The notes: generated from the letters alone by a model not told the origin. DNA of 12,759 bases from an uncultured Collinsella sp. (GCA_900550735.1 URTD01000038.1:1-12759), one strand, 5' to 3'. Counted from the first letter of the stretch, positions 1 to 7,533 are shown. Translations and numbers: made by a program.

Positions 1-27
1 GGGCCCGTGGGTTATACCCTAAGAGCA

Positions 28-50
28 AACCACCCTTTTTAAGGGTGGTT
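28..50. terminator. Perfect hairpin, possible terminator
   Basis: A 10-bp perfect inverted repeat (AACCACCCTT at 28-37, AAGGGTGGTT at 41-50) encloses a 3-nt loop. It lies upstream of the first gene and probably ends transcription entering from the left. No long T-run follows on either strand, so its role as a terminator is inferred from position and stem only. A smaller palindrome, GGGTTATACCC, lies at 9-19. Confidence 0.45.
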
Positions 51-157
51 CTGATGCAAAAGCGGGTGACGCTCGAGTGCTCTCGCAGATGTTTTGCGTG
101 GATAAGGGCGCGCGTTGTACCATATAGACGTATATGTGTGCATATGAAAGGGGCCCC

Positions 158-2332
158 GTGGCCAAGACGGTATATTCCGATAACCAAAATAATGTCGATG
201 CCCTGGCTGAGCGTCTGAGCAGCCAGACATCGCTTTCTGCTGAGCGTGCCAAGCTGGTTGCCTACGACCTGCTTTGCCGCAAGGCGCTCAAGATCAAATC
301 GAGCGCGCTGGCGCAAATTTTCCGCTCCGTCGATAAGGAATGCGACACAAAGGCGATGCGCGATGAGCTTATCGCGGCAAAGATCGTGACCAAGATCGAG
401 GGTAGCGGCATTAACGGGCGCCCGGCGTTCTATACCATTCATGCCGAGATAAGTGATGTCCAGGAGCAGCTTGCCGAGGCTGCCGAGGATTTTGTCGTCG
501 AGGATTTCGCTGACGTGCCTGCTGTGGAAGAAGCTGCTCCGCGTGAGCATGTCGATACCGATGAGTTGCTCGATGAGAACGTCGTGCGTGCCTTTACGGC
601 CAAGGCAGGACGCGGCGGTTTTGGCGGGGGCGGCAAGCGCGATGCGCAGCGCCGCGCCCAGCAGGAGCGCTTCCGTCGCGCCGTTGCTCAAAAGGGTGAG
701 ACGGATGCTGAGGCTGTTGAGACCGAGGTTGCTGCCGAGTCGCAGAAGCTCGCGAGGGAGCAAAAGCCCGTGGAGGCCCAAGAGCCCAAGCGCCGTCGCG
801 GTGCTCACTTTAAGGCTGCACAGCAGGATGCCGTGCGTGAGGTCGAAGAGTCTTCTGAGGTTGCAGACGATGTTGAGGTGTCTGCCAAGAAGGCTCCGAG
901 TTCGTGTCGTCCCGGCCGCGGTTTTGCGGGACGCGCGTATCCCGTGAGGCGTCAGGAGAAGGGCGAGTCGGTTTCGACCACCCAGGACGAGAAGGCCGTT
1001 GAGCCGGCGGCTCGCGAACAGAAGCCTGTTGAGCCGCAGCTTGAGGTTGATGCCGAGGCCAAGGGCCAGCAGCCTACTGATGAGCGGACGGAGCAGGGCG
1101 CGTCGAGCAAGCCTCGCTGCCGTCGCCATCGTGGGGGCCGCAGTTCCCATGCCGAGACTGCAACCGAGAAGACCACGCCGCAGAACGAGGATGCGAAGGC
1201 CGAGGTTTCTTCGGGGCAGCCTAAGCGCCAGCCGGCGAAGGAGAGCAAGTCCGTTCGTCCGCAGAAGCAGGCGTCTATGCCGAAGCACGAGCGCAATTCC
1301 CAAGGCGATTCTAAGCGCAAGTCTCAGAAGAAGCCGGAGTCTACCGCAGCGGATACTGCTGCCCAGCAGCCCAAGTCGGCAGTCCACGGCGAGGTCTCGG
1401 CGTTTGCCCTTGCCCGCGTTTTAGGCAGGCAGCTGCTCAAAGTTGTCCCTACGCCTACGGCGCTCTCTAAGATCAAGGAGCAGCAGACACAGATCGTAAA
1501 GGTTGAGGGTAAGGACGGCAAAAAGGCTCCGCAGCGCACTCAGCACAACGAGATGTCCAACCGCAAGATTGCCGAGGAGATTGCGATCATCCAGGCTTGG
1601 ATTGAGCAGAATCGCGGTGCCGACACGCCGGTCGCTTCGCGTCGCCAGCGCGCCTACCAGATTTTTAACGATGAGAAGGCCTTTGACGGCAAGCACGGCG
1701 AGCGCCTGATTCGGCGTATGACCGAAAAAGGCATCAGTATGCAGGCGATTAAGGTCGCCCCCAATCGCCCCGTGCACTTTACGGGTTTCTTTACGCTGGG
1801 AGCCGACAAGCCGTTCATTATGGTCGAGAACCTGGACACCTACGACGAGATCGTCAAGCTGCTGCGTGGCCGCAAACACGCCAAGCTCTTTGGCATCAAG
1901 GTGGGCGGCGTGATTTTTGGCGGCGGATGCAAGGCGAGCGTCTCGCATGCCCTGGACGATTATCTGGCCGAGATTGGCTATCGCTTTAACTACGTCTACT
2001 ACGTGGGCGACATCGACCGCGAGGGTGCGCGCATCGTCGAGCAGGCTCGCAATGCCAATGTGGTTGAGATTCGCCTGCATGCTGGCATGTATCGCGCTAT
2101 GCTCGCCGAGCATAAGCGTCGCGTGAAGGCCGGCGGAGAGTGCGAGCCTGCGGCTGCCAACCAGGGCGTGCCGCAGAACCTGGCAGCGACGATCAAGGAT
2201 CTGCCCATGGTCACGCGCGTGCAGTTCCGCAACGTGCTGCGCGAGGGCGGGCGCATTCCGCAGGAGATTCTGATGACCGCAGACTATCGGGATGGCGACT
2301 CGGGAAGCTTCGACCGCATGCTGAACAATTAG
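158..2332 (+). CDS. JetD-like (DUF2220) Toprim protein with N-terminal winged helix and long charged linker
   Basis: This 724-residue protein has three parts. Residues about 25-96 look like a winged-helix fold, ending in GINGRPAFYTIH. Residues about 97-460 are low complexity, rich in Glu, Lys, Arg, Ala and Gln, with a Gly/Arg patch near 150-165 and AREQKPVE occurring twice. Residues about 480-724 resemble the DUF2220/Toprim domain of JetD: an Asn-Glu type motif VENLDTY (E557), the acidic GDIDREG (D618, D620, E622) and a final RIPQEIL (E703). JetD is the metal-dependent DNA-cleaving subunit of Wadjet, where it works with the SMC-like JetABC; no JetABC is visible here. I chose the GTG at 158 because AAAGGGG ends 4 nt before it. 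An in-frame ATG at 134 would add 8 residues but has no good ribosome site. The gene stands alone, between a hairpin at 28-50 and a terminator. Family assignment rests on remembered motifs and is moderately sure; function is inference. Confidence 0.75.
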   Translation: MAKTVYSDNQNNVDALAERLSSQTSLSAERAKLVAYDLLCRKALKIKSSALAQIFRSVDKECDTKAMRDELIAAKIVTKIEGSGINGRPAFYTIHAEISDVQEQLAEAAEDFVVEDFADVPAVEEAAPREHVDTDELLDENVVRAFTAKAGRGGFGGGGKRDAQRRAQQERFRRAVAQKGETDAEAVETEVAAESQKLAREQKPVEAQEPKRRRGAHFKAAQQDAVREVEESSEVADDVEVSAKKAPSSCRPGRGFAGRAYPVRRQEKGESVSTTQDEKAVEPAAREQKPVEPQLEVDAEAKGQQPTDERTEQGASSKPRCRRHRGGRSSHAETATEKTTPQNEDAKAEVSSGQPKRQPAKESKSVRPQKQASMPKHERNSQGDSKRKSQKKPESTAADTAAQQPKSAVHGEVSAFALARVLGRQLLKVVPTPTALSKIKEQQTQIVKVEGKDGKKAPQRTQHNEMSNRKIAEEIAIIQAWIEQNRGADTPVASRRQRAYQIFNDEKAFDGKHGERLIRRMTEKGISMQAIKVAPNRPVHFTGFFTLGADKPFIMVENLDTYDEIVKLLRGRKHAKLFGIKVGGVIFGGGCKASVSHALDDYLAEIGYRFNYVYYVGDIDREGARIVEQARNANVVEIRLHAGMYRAMLAEHKRRVKAGGECEPAAANQGVPQNLAATIKDLPMVTRVQFRNVLREGGRIPQEILMTADYRDGDSGSFDRMLNN

Positions 2333-2334
2333 CT

Positions 2335-2363
2335 CCGCCGTTCTACCGAACGGCGGTCTTCTT
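2335..2363 (+). terminator. Rho-independent terminator of the JetD-like gene
   Basis: Two bases after the TAG stop, CCGCCGTTC (2335-2343) pairs perfectly with GAACGGCGG (2348-2356) around a TACC loop. A short T-rich tail, TCTTCTT, follows. Confidence 0.8.
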
Positions 2364-2369
2364 GACGCT

Positions 2370-2475
2370 GCGAGGGGCCCTGGCACGGCAATCTGACGTT
2401 CAACTTCGGCGGCGCGACCAGAAGGTCAGCGCCGCCTTGTTTCACGTCACCTTGCCATACCAGGGCCCCTCTCGC
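2370..2475. repeat. ~105-nt multi-segment hairpin element (structured RNA or palindromic repeat)
   Basis: Nested complementary blocks fold this stretch into one long imperfect hairpin. The segments are GAGGGGCCCTGG (2372-2383) with CCAGGGCCCCTC (2460-2471); GGCAA (2387-2391) with TTGCC (2452-2456); TGACGT (2394-2399) with ACGTCA (2444-2449); GGCGGCGC (2408-2415) with GCGCCGCC (2429-2436); and GACC with GGTC around an AGAA tetraloop (2420-2423). Two-base mismatches and one internal loop separate the blocks. It has no coding potential and lies between convergent genes, 13 nt past a terminator hairpin. It could be a structured non-coding RNA, a REP-like or MITE-like repeat, or a bidirectional terminator. 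Pairing is seen; function is unknown. Confidence 0.7.
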
Positions 2476-2653
2476 TGTCACGTCCAAAACATCGAGGTTA
2501 AGTGGCCTCCTGTTCGTGCGGAACTCGCGATAAACCTAAGCCGGTGTCCCCGCTCTCCCGGGGCCTGTGGTTACCTGGTTGTTGCATGCGGCTCGCTTTT
2601 CGGAACGGGGCTGATATTTTCTTGATGTTAGGCGCTCTTGGTCCTAATGGGCT
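2476..2653. other. Non-coding stretch without a recognised gene
   Basis: No convincing ORF with a ribosome site is seen here. A small hairpin, CCCCG-CTCTCC-CGGGG, lies at about 2548-2563. Part of a longer weak fold, GGCGC...GCGCC, spans about 2631-2662. Nothing else was recognised. Confidence 0.5.
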
Positions 2654-2736
2654 TGGGGCGCCTTCGCGTTTCCTCGGCTTCGAACCCCCAACAGCCGGCA
2701 CCAAAAACCGGAGTTCTGCCGTTGAACTACGTCCCA
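2654..2736 (-). pseudogene. Degenerate or truncated tRNA-Gln(TTG)
   Basis: Read on the minus strand from 2736, this has a convincing 5' two-thirds of a tRNA. It shows a 7-nt acceptor strand TGGGACG, spacer TA, and a D-arm GTTC-AACGGCA-GAAC with the GG pair. The anticodon arm is CCGGT-TTTTGGT-GCCGG with anticodon TTG, and the variable region is CTGTT. It then reads GGGGG and the T-loop start TTCGAAG. After that the T-stem partner is absent (CCGAG). A possible 3' acceptor strand, CGCCCCA (2660-2654), pairs at 6 of 7 positions with TGGGACG but lies 12 nt too far away. It therefore cannot fold as a normal tRNA. It starts about 40 nt after the stop of the upstream minus-strand gene. The identity of the 5' part is fairly sure; whether the gene is dead is inference. 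Confidence 0.6.
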
Positions 2737-2774
2737 ATGTGTGGTGTTGCCCAAAAGCAACTCGTCTAGTTTAC

Positions 2775-3680
2775 CTAATCTGCGAGGGCATCGCAAACGC
2801 CATCGAGCAGGCGTACGGCGAGTGTCTGAGCGTCGCTGGCCGTGAAGGTGCCGTTGTAGCGCGTCATGCCCGTGAGCTCAATGCGAATGCGAGCCGGCTT
2901 CTGCTGCGCGGCGACATTGGCAGTGCGGATGCGCTGGGCCAGGTTGTGGCACTCGGCGAGGGCAATCGTGGCGCGCGGTGCGGCGTCGGCGGGCAGCTCG
3001 TCGCTTGCAATCTCGAGCACCAGGTCAACGTCGGTTGGGACCTCGGAGTCGCAGAGCATCATGCCGCTGTTGTCGGTCGTTGCCGTGGCGATATTCCACA
3101 TGCGCGACGCAACACTGCGTGCGATGGGGTCCTCGCCGATAACGGCAATCTGGAAGCGCTCGAGCACGTTGGCGGCGCGAGCAAAACCGATGCGGGACTC
3201 GGCTTCGGTGACCGAGGGCTTGCCCTCCCACACATGGTGCAGGCGGTTGATGTAGGCGTAGGTGTCCTGGAAGGCCATGCCGTCGGCAAACAGGCCGACA
3301 TTTTCCTGGAACTGCTGCAGGGCGGCCTCGGTATGCGGACCAAAGTAGCCGTCGTCTTCGCCACAGGCGAAGCCCAAAACGTTGAGAGCGCGCTGCAGGG
3401 CCTGCACATCGGCGCCATGGAAATTGGGCATGCGCAGATAGAGGGTGCGGTCGCCCAGCTTATACGAAGCGTCTACAAGGGCGCTCCAACAGGGGATATC
3501 GACGGCATGACCGGCAGCAAGGCCGCTGTCGAGCCTGAAGGTGCTGACGGCCTGCTCAGTGGTGGCTCCAAAGTACTTGTCGGTGACTTCGGCGGCATCA
3601 ATCGTGTAGCCGAGCTGCAGGAGACGAGACTGCACGTCCTCGACGGCTGCTCCTTGCATGCCCGTTGTAATAGGTTCCAT
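2775..3680 (-). CDS. Protein with two peptidoglycan-binding repeats and unassigned C-terminal domain
   Basis: This 301-residue protein has no signal peptide. Two PG_binding_1-type repeats are seen. Residues about 5-68 contain GAAVEDVQSRLLQLGY and a degenerate FGATTEQAV. Residues about 88-150 contain DVQALQRALNVLGF, DGYFGPHTEAALQQFQ and GLFADG. Such repeats normally bind the glycan or peptide part of the cell wall. Residues about 170-301 have alternating helices and strands. They occupy the place of the amidase domain in CwlM-like actinobacterial proteins, but no zinc-binding His/Glu set is visible, so no amidase activity is claimed. The start is well supported by GAAAGGGG 8 nt upstream. A 138-bp gap separates it from the polyprenyl synthase gene, so it may have its own promoter. 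Repeats are confident; cellular role is open. Confidence 0.8.
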   Translation of the reverse strand: MEPITTGMQGAAVEDVQSRLLQLGYTIDAAEVTDKYFGATTEQAVSTFRLDSGLAAGHAVDIPCWSALVDASYKLGDRTLYLRMPNFHGADVQALQRALNVLGFACGEDDGYFGPHTEAALQQFQENVGLFADGMAFQDTYAYINRLHHVWEGKPSVTEAESRIGFARAANVLERFQIAVIGEDPIARSVASRMWNIATATTDNSGMMLCDSEVPTDVDLVLEIASDELPADAAPRATIALAECHNLAQRIRTANVAAQQKPARIRIELTGMTRYNGTFTASDAQTLAVRLLDGVCDALAD

Positions 3681-3818
3681 GAACGAACCCCTTTCGGCGT
3701 ACCATTCGTACTATTTGAGCGTCTGTCGGATAGACAACGCAAAGGGATGCATAAACATGCACTCAACAGTGTAGCAAGTTGTGCCTAAATACGCTGCTGA
3801 CAGGTTTTATAACCCCCG

Positions 3819-4844
3819 TTAGTTAAGGCGCTCCACAAAGAAATCTGCCATGGAGAGGAACAGCTCGCGTGCGTGCGGATCAAGCTCAACGTTCTCGATG
3901 GCCGCTTTGGCCTTAGCGGTCAGGTCGAGCGCGTAAGTGTGGGCGTAATCGATAGAGCCGGTCTCCTGGAAGATCTCCACGGCGCGTGCGAGCTGCGCGG
4001 GATCATCGGTGCCCGAGGAAAGAATCGCCTCGACCTCGTCGTGATAACGCTCGTCTGACAGGGCGTGTACGGCGACAAGCGTGCGCTTGCCCTCGGTGAT
4101 ATCGGTGCGGAAGTCCTTGTTGGCGGCCTCTTTGGTGCCGATCAAGTTGAGCAGATCGTCCTGAATCTGAAAGGCAAGGCCCGTGTGCAGACCAAAGGCG
4201 CGCAGCGCTTCGATTTGCCCATCGCTGCCGCCGCCGATAATGGCTCCGGCAGCAAGTGGCGTGGCTCCGCTGTAAAAAGCGGTCTTGTGTGTTGCCATGT
4301 CCAGATAATCGTCGACCGAGATGTCAAAGCGTCCATCGCGGACCCAGCCCAAGTCGAGCGCCTGGCCCTCGATGGTGCGAACGATCATCTCGGTGAGCTC
4401 GTGGAGCACACGGAGTTTCACGTCGGCCTCCAGCGTGGGGTCGTCGAGAACCGTCTTGGTGACCATGGTGAGCGCCAGATCGCCACAATTGATGGCAAGG
4501 CCCGTGCCCTCGGTAAGGTGCATGCAGGGCTTGCCTCGACGAAGCTGTCCGTTGTCGGCGATGTCGTCGTGAATCAGCGCGCCCGACTGGAAATGCTCGA
4601 TAGCTGCCGCGGCGCTGCGGGCGCTCTCAAAGTTACCGCCCACTGCGGTTGCGGCGAGCATGCAGATAAGCGGGCGGTGGCGCTTGCCGGCGTTGGCCGT
4701 AAAAGCCGAGAGCGGCGCGTACAGGTAGCGCTCGATATCGGCAGAGGTCGCCTGTCCGTCAAAGAACGTGGCCAGATAGTCGTTGATCTGGTCAAAGTGC
4801 TGGGCTAAAAAGCTGGTAAACGGACTGGACACGGGTTCTCGCAT
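3819..4844 (-). CDS. Polyprenyl diphosphate synthase (trans-isoprenyl, GGPP-synthase-like)
   Basis: The 341-residue product is a cytosolic class I trans-prenyltransferase. This family condenses isopentenyl diphosphate with allylic diphosphates to build C15-C40 or longer chains for quinones or other lipids. Visible family marks are the substrate-binding GKRHRP near residue 53, the first Asp-rich motif HDDIAD (D93, D94, D97) followed by LRRGKP, the KT of ATHKTAF, and the second Asp-rich motif QDDLLN (D229, D230) followed by KDFRTD and EGKRT. Length is normal and all catalytic aspartates are present. Chain length cannot be read securely. No quinone genes are nearby. The ATG is preceded by AAGAAAG only 1 nt away, an unusually close ribosome site; a GTG four codons inside has no better one. 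It lies 113 bp after the PTS-HAD gene on the same strand, so a loose operon is possible. Confidence 0.9.
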   Translation of the reverse strand: MREPVSSPFTSFLAQHFDQINDYLATFFDGQATSADIERYLYAPLSAFTANAGKRHRPLICMLAATAVGGNFESARSAAAAIEHFQSGALIHDDIADNGQLRRGKPCMHLTEGTGLAINCGDLALTMVTKTVLDDPTLEADVKLRVLHELTEMIVRTIEGQALDLGWVRDGRFDISVDDYLDMATHKTAFYSGATPLAAGAIIGGGSDGQIEALRAFGLHTGLAFQIQDDLLNLIGTKEAANKDFRTDITEGKRTLVAVHALSDERYHDEVEAILSSGTDDPAQLARAVEIFQETGSIDYAHTYALDLTAKAKAAIENVELDPHARELFLSMADFFVERLN

Positions 4845-4900
4845 TCTTTCTTAGGTTGCATCGTTGCGGTGTGCAGATACCATATTGCCACATTGGAGTT

Positions 4901-4954
4901 GCCGGCGCGTCTGTTTTGGCGATTTGGGGAAACGGGACGCGTGCGCGTGCCGGC
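4901..4954 (-). other. Weak hairpin after the PTS-HAD gene
   Basis: GCCGGCGCGT (4901-4910) pairs with GCGTGCCGGC (4945-4954), including two G-U pairs, around a 34-nt loop. On the minus strand it begins 3 nt after the PTS-HAD stop. There is no T-run, so it may be an attenuator or an mRNA 3'-end stabiliser rather than a full terminator. Confidence 0.3.
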
Positions 4955-4957
4955 TGC

Positions 4958-7408
4958 TTATATAAGCCTAAAGTGCTCGAGCGCCTTGACGACGCCATCT
5001 TTGTCGACCGAGTCGGTGATGTAGTCGGCGCGCTTTTTGAGATAGTCCGGCGCATTGCCCATGGCGATACCGACATCGACGGCGTTCATCAGCGAGACGT
5101 CATTGCTGGCGTCGCCGATGCCGTATACGGTTCCGTGGTGGGGATCGAGGGCGTCGAGTACAGACTGGATGCCCCCGCGCTTCGTGCATTCGCGGGGCGA
5201 GATTTCGGTTACCTCGAGTTCGAGCTCGTTAAAGCACAGCAGCGGCTCAAGTGCCTTATCTTGAGCGATGTGGTTGGCGAGCGATGTAGACATCAAGATC
5301 TTGTAGGCACTGTAATGTTGCAGCTGCGTGACTGCGTCGCCCAAGGTGCGCGCGTATCCGGGGGCATCGGGGGCATCGGCACTCATGCGCACGACGCCGT
5401 TGAGGCCCTCAAAGCGGATGACCTCGCCCGACTGCTCAAGATAGGGGGCAAGGCGCTGCAGCATGCCGGGCGTCATCGACAGATCGCGAATTGCGTGTCC
5501 GTTGATCTCGGCGTAACCGCCCGCAAGACAGACGATGCCGGTCCAGGGCAGCTCAAGAAGTTTGGGGTGGATGCAGCTGAGGGTGCGTCCTGTGCAGATA
5601 AAGGCCATGTTGCCATTTGCAACGAAATCGCGGATGGCCTGCGAGACCGCCTCGTTGGGATAGGGGGAGAGGTCCCGCTCGTCTTCGGGAAGGTCTTGGG
5701 CGAGCCTGGGGTCTTGCCAGGCGAGCGTTCCGTCGATATCGAAGAAGCAGATATCGCCGCGCTTATGGGCTGCGCTGGCGGCAGGGGAGGCCGAGGTGGT
5801 GGGCACAAATCCCGGCTCGAGGCCCATGATCTGGTCAAAATGCTCTTTAACGCGGGGAACGGAGATGCCGATGATCACCTGGGCGGTCTTGCCCGTAATG
5901 ATGAGGCCCTTGGCGCCCACCGCGACAAACGACGCGTTATCTGCAACGATGGAAGGGTCTGCGACCTCGACGCGCAGGCGCGTGGCACAGTTGGTTGCGC
6001 CCACAATATTGCCAACACCACCTAAAAGCTGAATTACCCGCTCAGCGAGGATATGATCTTGATCGGATCGACTATTGACCTCGTCATTGGGAGATTGCTC
6101 TTTGGCAAAGCCGCTTTCCGTTAAACGATCGATTGCCGCGCGATTGGCGACATGATCCTCGCGGCCCGGCGTCTTAAGGTCATAGATCAAGATGAGTGCT
6201 CGAAAACTAACAAAAAAGATGAGGCTAAAGGCAAGGCCGATACCGAGCGCCAAAAGATAGGCACCGGCATGCGTGCGCATGAGCGGAATAAAGTTGAAGG
6301 CTGCCATCTCCATGAGGCCGCCCGAGAAGATGCCGACGATGCCAAAGAGATTCATGGTTGTGGCAAGGCAAGACGATAAGACGGCATAGAGAAAAAAGAG
6401 CCCGGGGTGGGTGAACATAAAGAGAAACTCGAGTGGCTCGGTAACGCCGCAAACCACCGAGGCGATGATGGCGGGAACAAGGATGACCCTGAGGCCGGCG
6501 CGGCGCTCTGGTTTTGCGGTGGAGTAGAACGCGGCTGCGATGGCGGGAAGGCCAAAGAGCTTGACCCAGCCGGTGGCGGTAAAACCGGCCCACGGCGCAA
6601 GTTCATTAAGGGGGCGCGTGCTATGGGAGAGGATGGGGAGCAAGCTGCTCCACGTGGCGTAGATGCCGTCGTTAATGACCAAGTTGTCGTAGTAGATCGG
6701 CATGTAGAGCAGGTGGTGCAGCCCCATGGGCTCGAGCGCTCGCTCCAAAAACACAAAGATGCCCACGCCAAAGGGGCCGACGCTCGTAAGTGCATGGCGC
6801 AGCGTTTCGGTCATTGCGTATACGGAGGGCACGATGGCGGCCGAGATAGCGGCAAGGGCAAACACGGCAAAAAAGCTGATGAGGTAGACCAGCGAGGAGC
6901 CCGAGAAGGTGCCGAGCCAATCGGGAACCTTGGCATCGTAGAAGCGGTCATGGATGGCGACGACGGTTGCCGATACCACCAGCGGGCCGATAATGCCGGT
7001 GTCGAGCGTCTTGATGCCGTCGATGACGGTGATACCGTTGGCGGGGGTCAAAGATGACGGGTACTTAAGCCCAAGGTTGTCTCCGCTCAGCTTAATGATC
7101 TCGCTCAAAAAGAAGCAATAGGCAAAATAGGCCACGAGTGCCTCGAGGCAGCAGCGTGCCGGTTGCTTTTGGGCAAGACCGATGGGCAGCGCTACGGCAA
7201 AAAGGAGCGGGAGGCGTTTAAAGACCGTCCATGAGCCGCGCTGGATGATGGCCCAAAAAACGTACCAAGGGGTTCCGTATACGGCTAGATCGCCGACGAT
7301 GTCCGCAGTCGTTGCGAGAGCGGAGACGCCGACCATGAGGCCCGATATAGAAAACAGCATGGCGGGAGCGAACATTGCCCCGCCAAAGCGTTGGATTTTT
7401 TGCAGCAT
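4958..7408 (-). CDS. PTS EIIC-EIIB fused to a C-terminal HAD (Cof-type) phosphatase
   Basis: This 816-residue membrane protein joins three units. Residues about 1-400 form an EIIC channel of the glucose/maltose (MalX) family. It has many hydrophobic helices, the family motif CGVTEPLEFLF near 320-330, and LMEMAAFNFIP. Residues about 445-530 form EIIB with the phosphorylated cysteine in TNCATRLRV (C474). After an Ala/Ser/Pro linker, residues about 550-816 are a HAD phosphatase. Its four motifs are intact: FFDIDGTL (D557, D559), FICTGRT, the Lys of CTKRGG (K743) and GDASND (D766, D770). PTS uptake phosphorylates a sugar on entry; the HAD part could then remove that or a related phosphate (inference). 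There is no EIIA domain, so phosphate must come from an EIIA encoded elsewhere. The start has GGAAGG 7 nt upstream. It is divergent from gntR with a shared operator motif. The sugar is unknown; maltose, trehalose or another glucoside is likely by family. Confidence 0.88.
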   Translation of the reverse strand: MLQKIQRFGGAMFAPAMLFSISGLMVGVSALATTADIVGDLAVYGTPWYVFWAIIQRGSWTVFKRLPLLFAVALPIGLAQKQPARCCLEALVAYFAYCFFLSEIIKLSGDNLGLKYPSSLTPANGITVIDGIKTLDTGIIGPLVVSATVVAIHDRFYDAKVPDWLGTFSGSSLVYLISFFAVFALAAISAAIVPSVYAMTETLRHALTSVGPFGVGIFVFLERALEPMGLHHLLYMPIYYDNLVINDGIYATWSSLLPILSHSTRPLNELAPWAGFTATGWVKLFGLPAIAAAFYSTAKPERRAGLRVILVPAIIASVVCGVTEPLEFLFMFTHPGLFFLYAVLSSCLATTMNLFGIVGIFSGGLMEMAAFNFIPLMRTHAGAYLLALGIGLAFSLIFFVSFRALILIYDLKTPGREDHVANRAAIDRLTESGFAKEQSPNDEVNSRSDQDHILAERVIQLLGGVGNIVGATNCATRLRVEVADPSIVADNASFVAVGAKGLIITGKTAQVIIGISVPRVKEHFDQIMGLEPGFVPTTSASPAASAAHKRGDICFFDIDGTLAWQDPRLAQDLPEDERDLSPYPNEAVSQAIRDFVANGNMAFICTGRTLSCIHPKLLELPWTGIVCLAGGYAEINGHAIRDLSMTPGMLQRLAPYLEQSGEVIRFEGLNGVVRMSADAPDAPGYARTLGDAVTQLQHYSAYKILMSTSLANHIAQDKALEPLLCFNELELEVTEISPRECTKRGGIQSVLDALDPHHGTVYGIGDASNDVSLMNAVDVGIAMGNAPDYLKKRADYITDSVDKDGVVKALEHFRLI

Positions 7409-7449
7409 GTTCTGCCTTCCGAATATCGAGGCGCGTTGCGCGTGGGGAA

Positions 7450-7474
7450 ACGTTTAAACAATGGATTCATTGTA
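7450..7474 (-). promoter_or_regulatory. Candidate promoter -10 and GntR operator of the PTS-HAD gene
   Basis: On the minus strand a -10-like TACAAT lies at 7474-7469, with no good -35. Just downstream is TTGTTTAAACGT (7461-7450) with the palindrome GTTTAAAC at 7452-7459. This fits the HutC-type GntR consensus GTnTAnAC. An operator at the transcription start would suit repression. Confidence 0.5.
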
Positions 7475-7533
7475 GAGGACCAGACGATTGTCGTGCTGGC
7501 AGTTTTGAGCGAAACCGATTTGGGCACGACAGA

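Noticed and set aside
92..123. Promoter for the JetD-like gene (TTGCGT...TACCAT)
   Set aside because: Spacing (18 nt) and hexamers are possible but too weak to list as a feature.
1421..2386. 321-residue minus-strand open frame
   Set aside because: It lies opposite the Toprim part of the JetD-like gene and overlaps its terminator; the plus frame has the motifs and a ribosome site.
2606..2700. GGGGCTGAT followed by a TTCGAAC...CACCA-like end, reminiscent of tmRNA
   Set aside because: Only short matches; no tag frame or acceptor pairing was found, and the TTCGAA belongs to the minus-strand tRNA-Gln remnant.
2502..3788. 428-residue plus-strand open frame
   Set aside because: It is antisense to the peptidoglycan-binding gene, lacks a ribosome site and family motifs, and runs through the tRNA-like region.
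4856..6025. 389-residue plus-strand open frame
   Set aside because: It is antisense to the EIIB-HAD part of the PTS fusion; GC-rich shadow frame with no recognisable domain.
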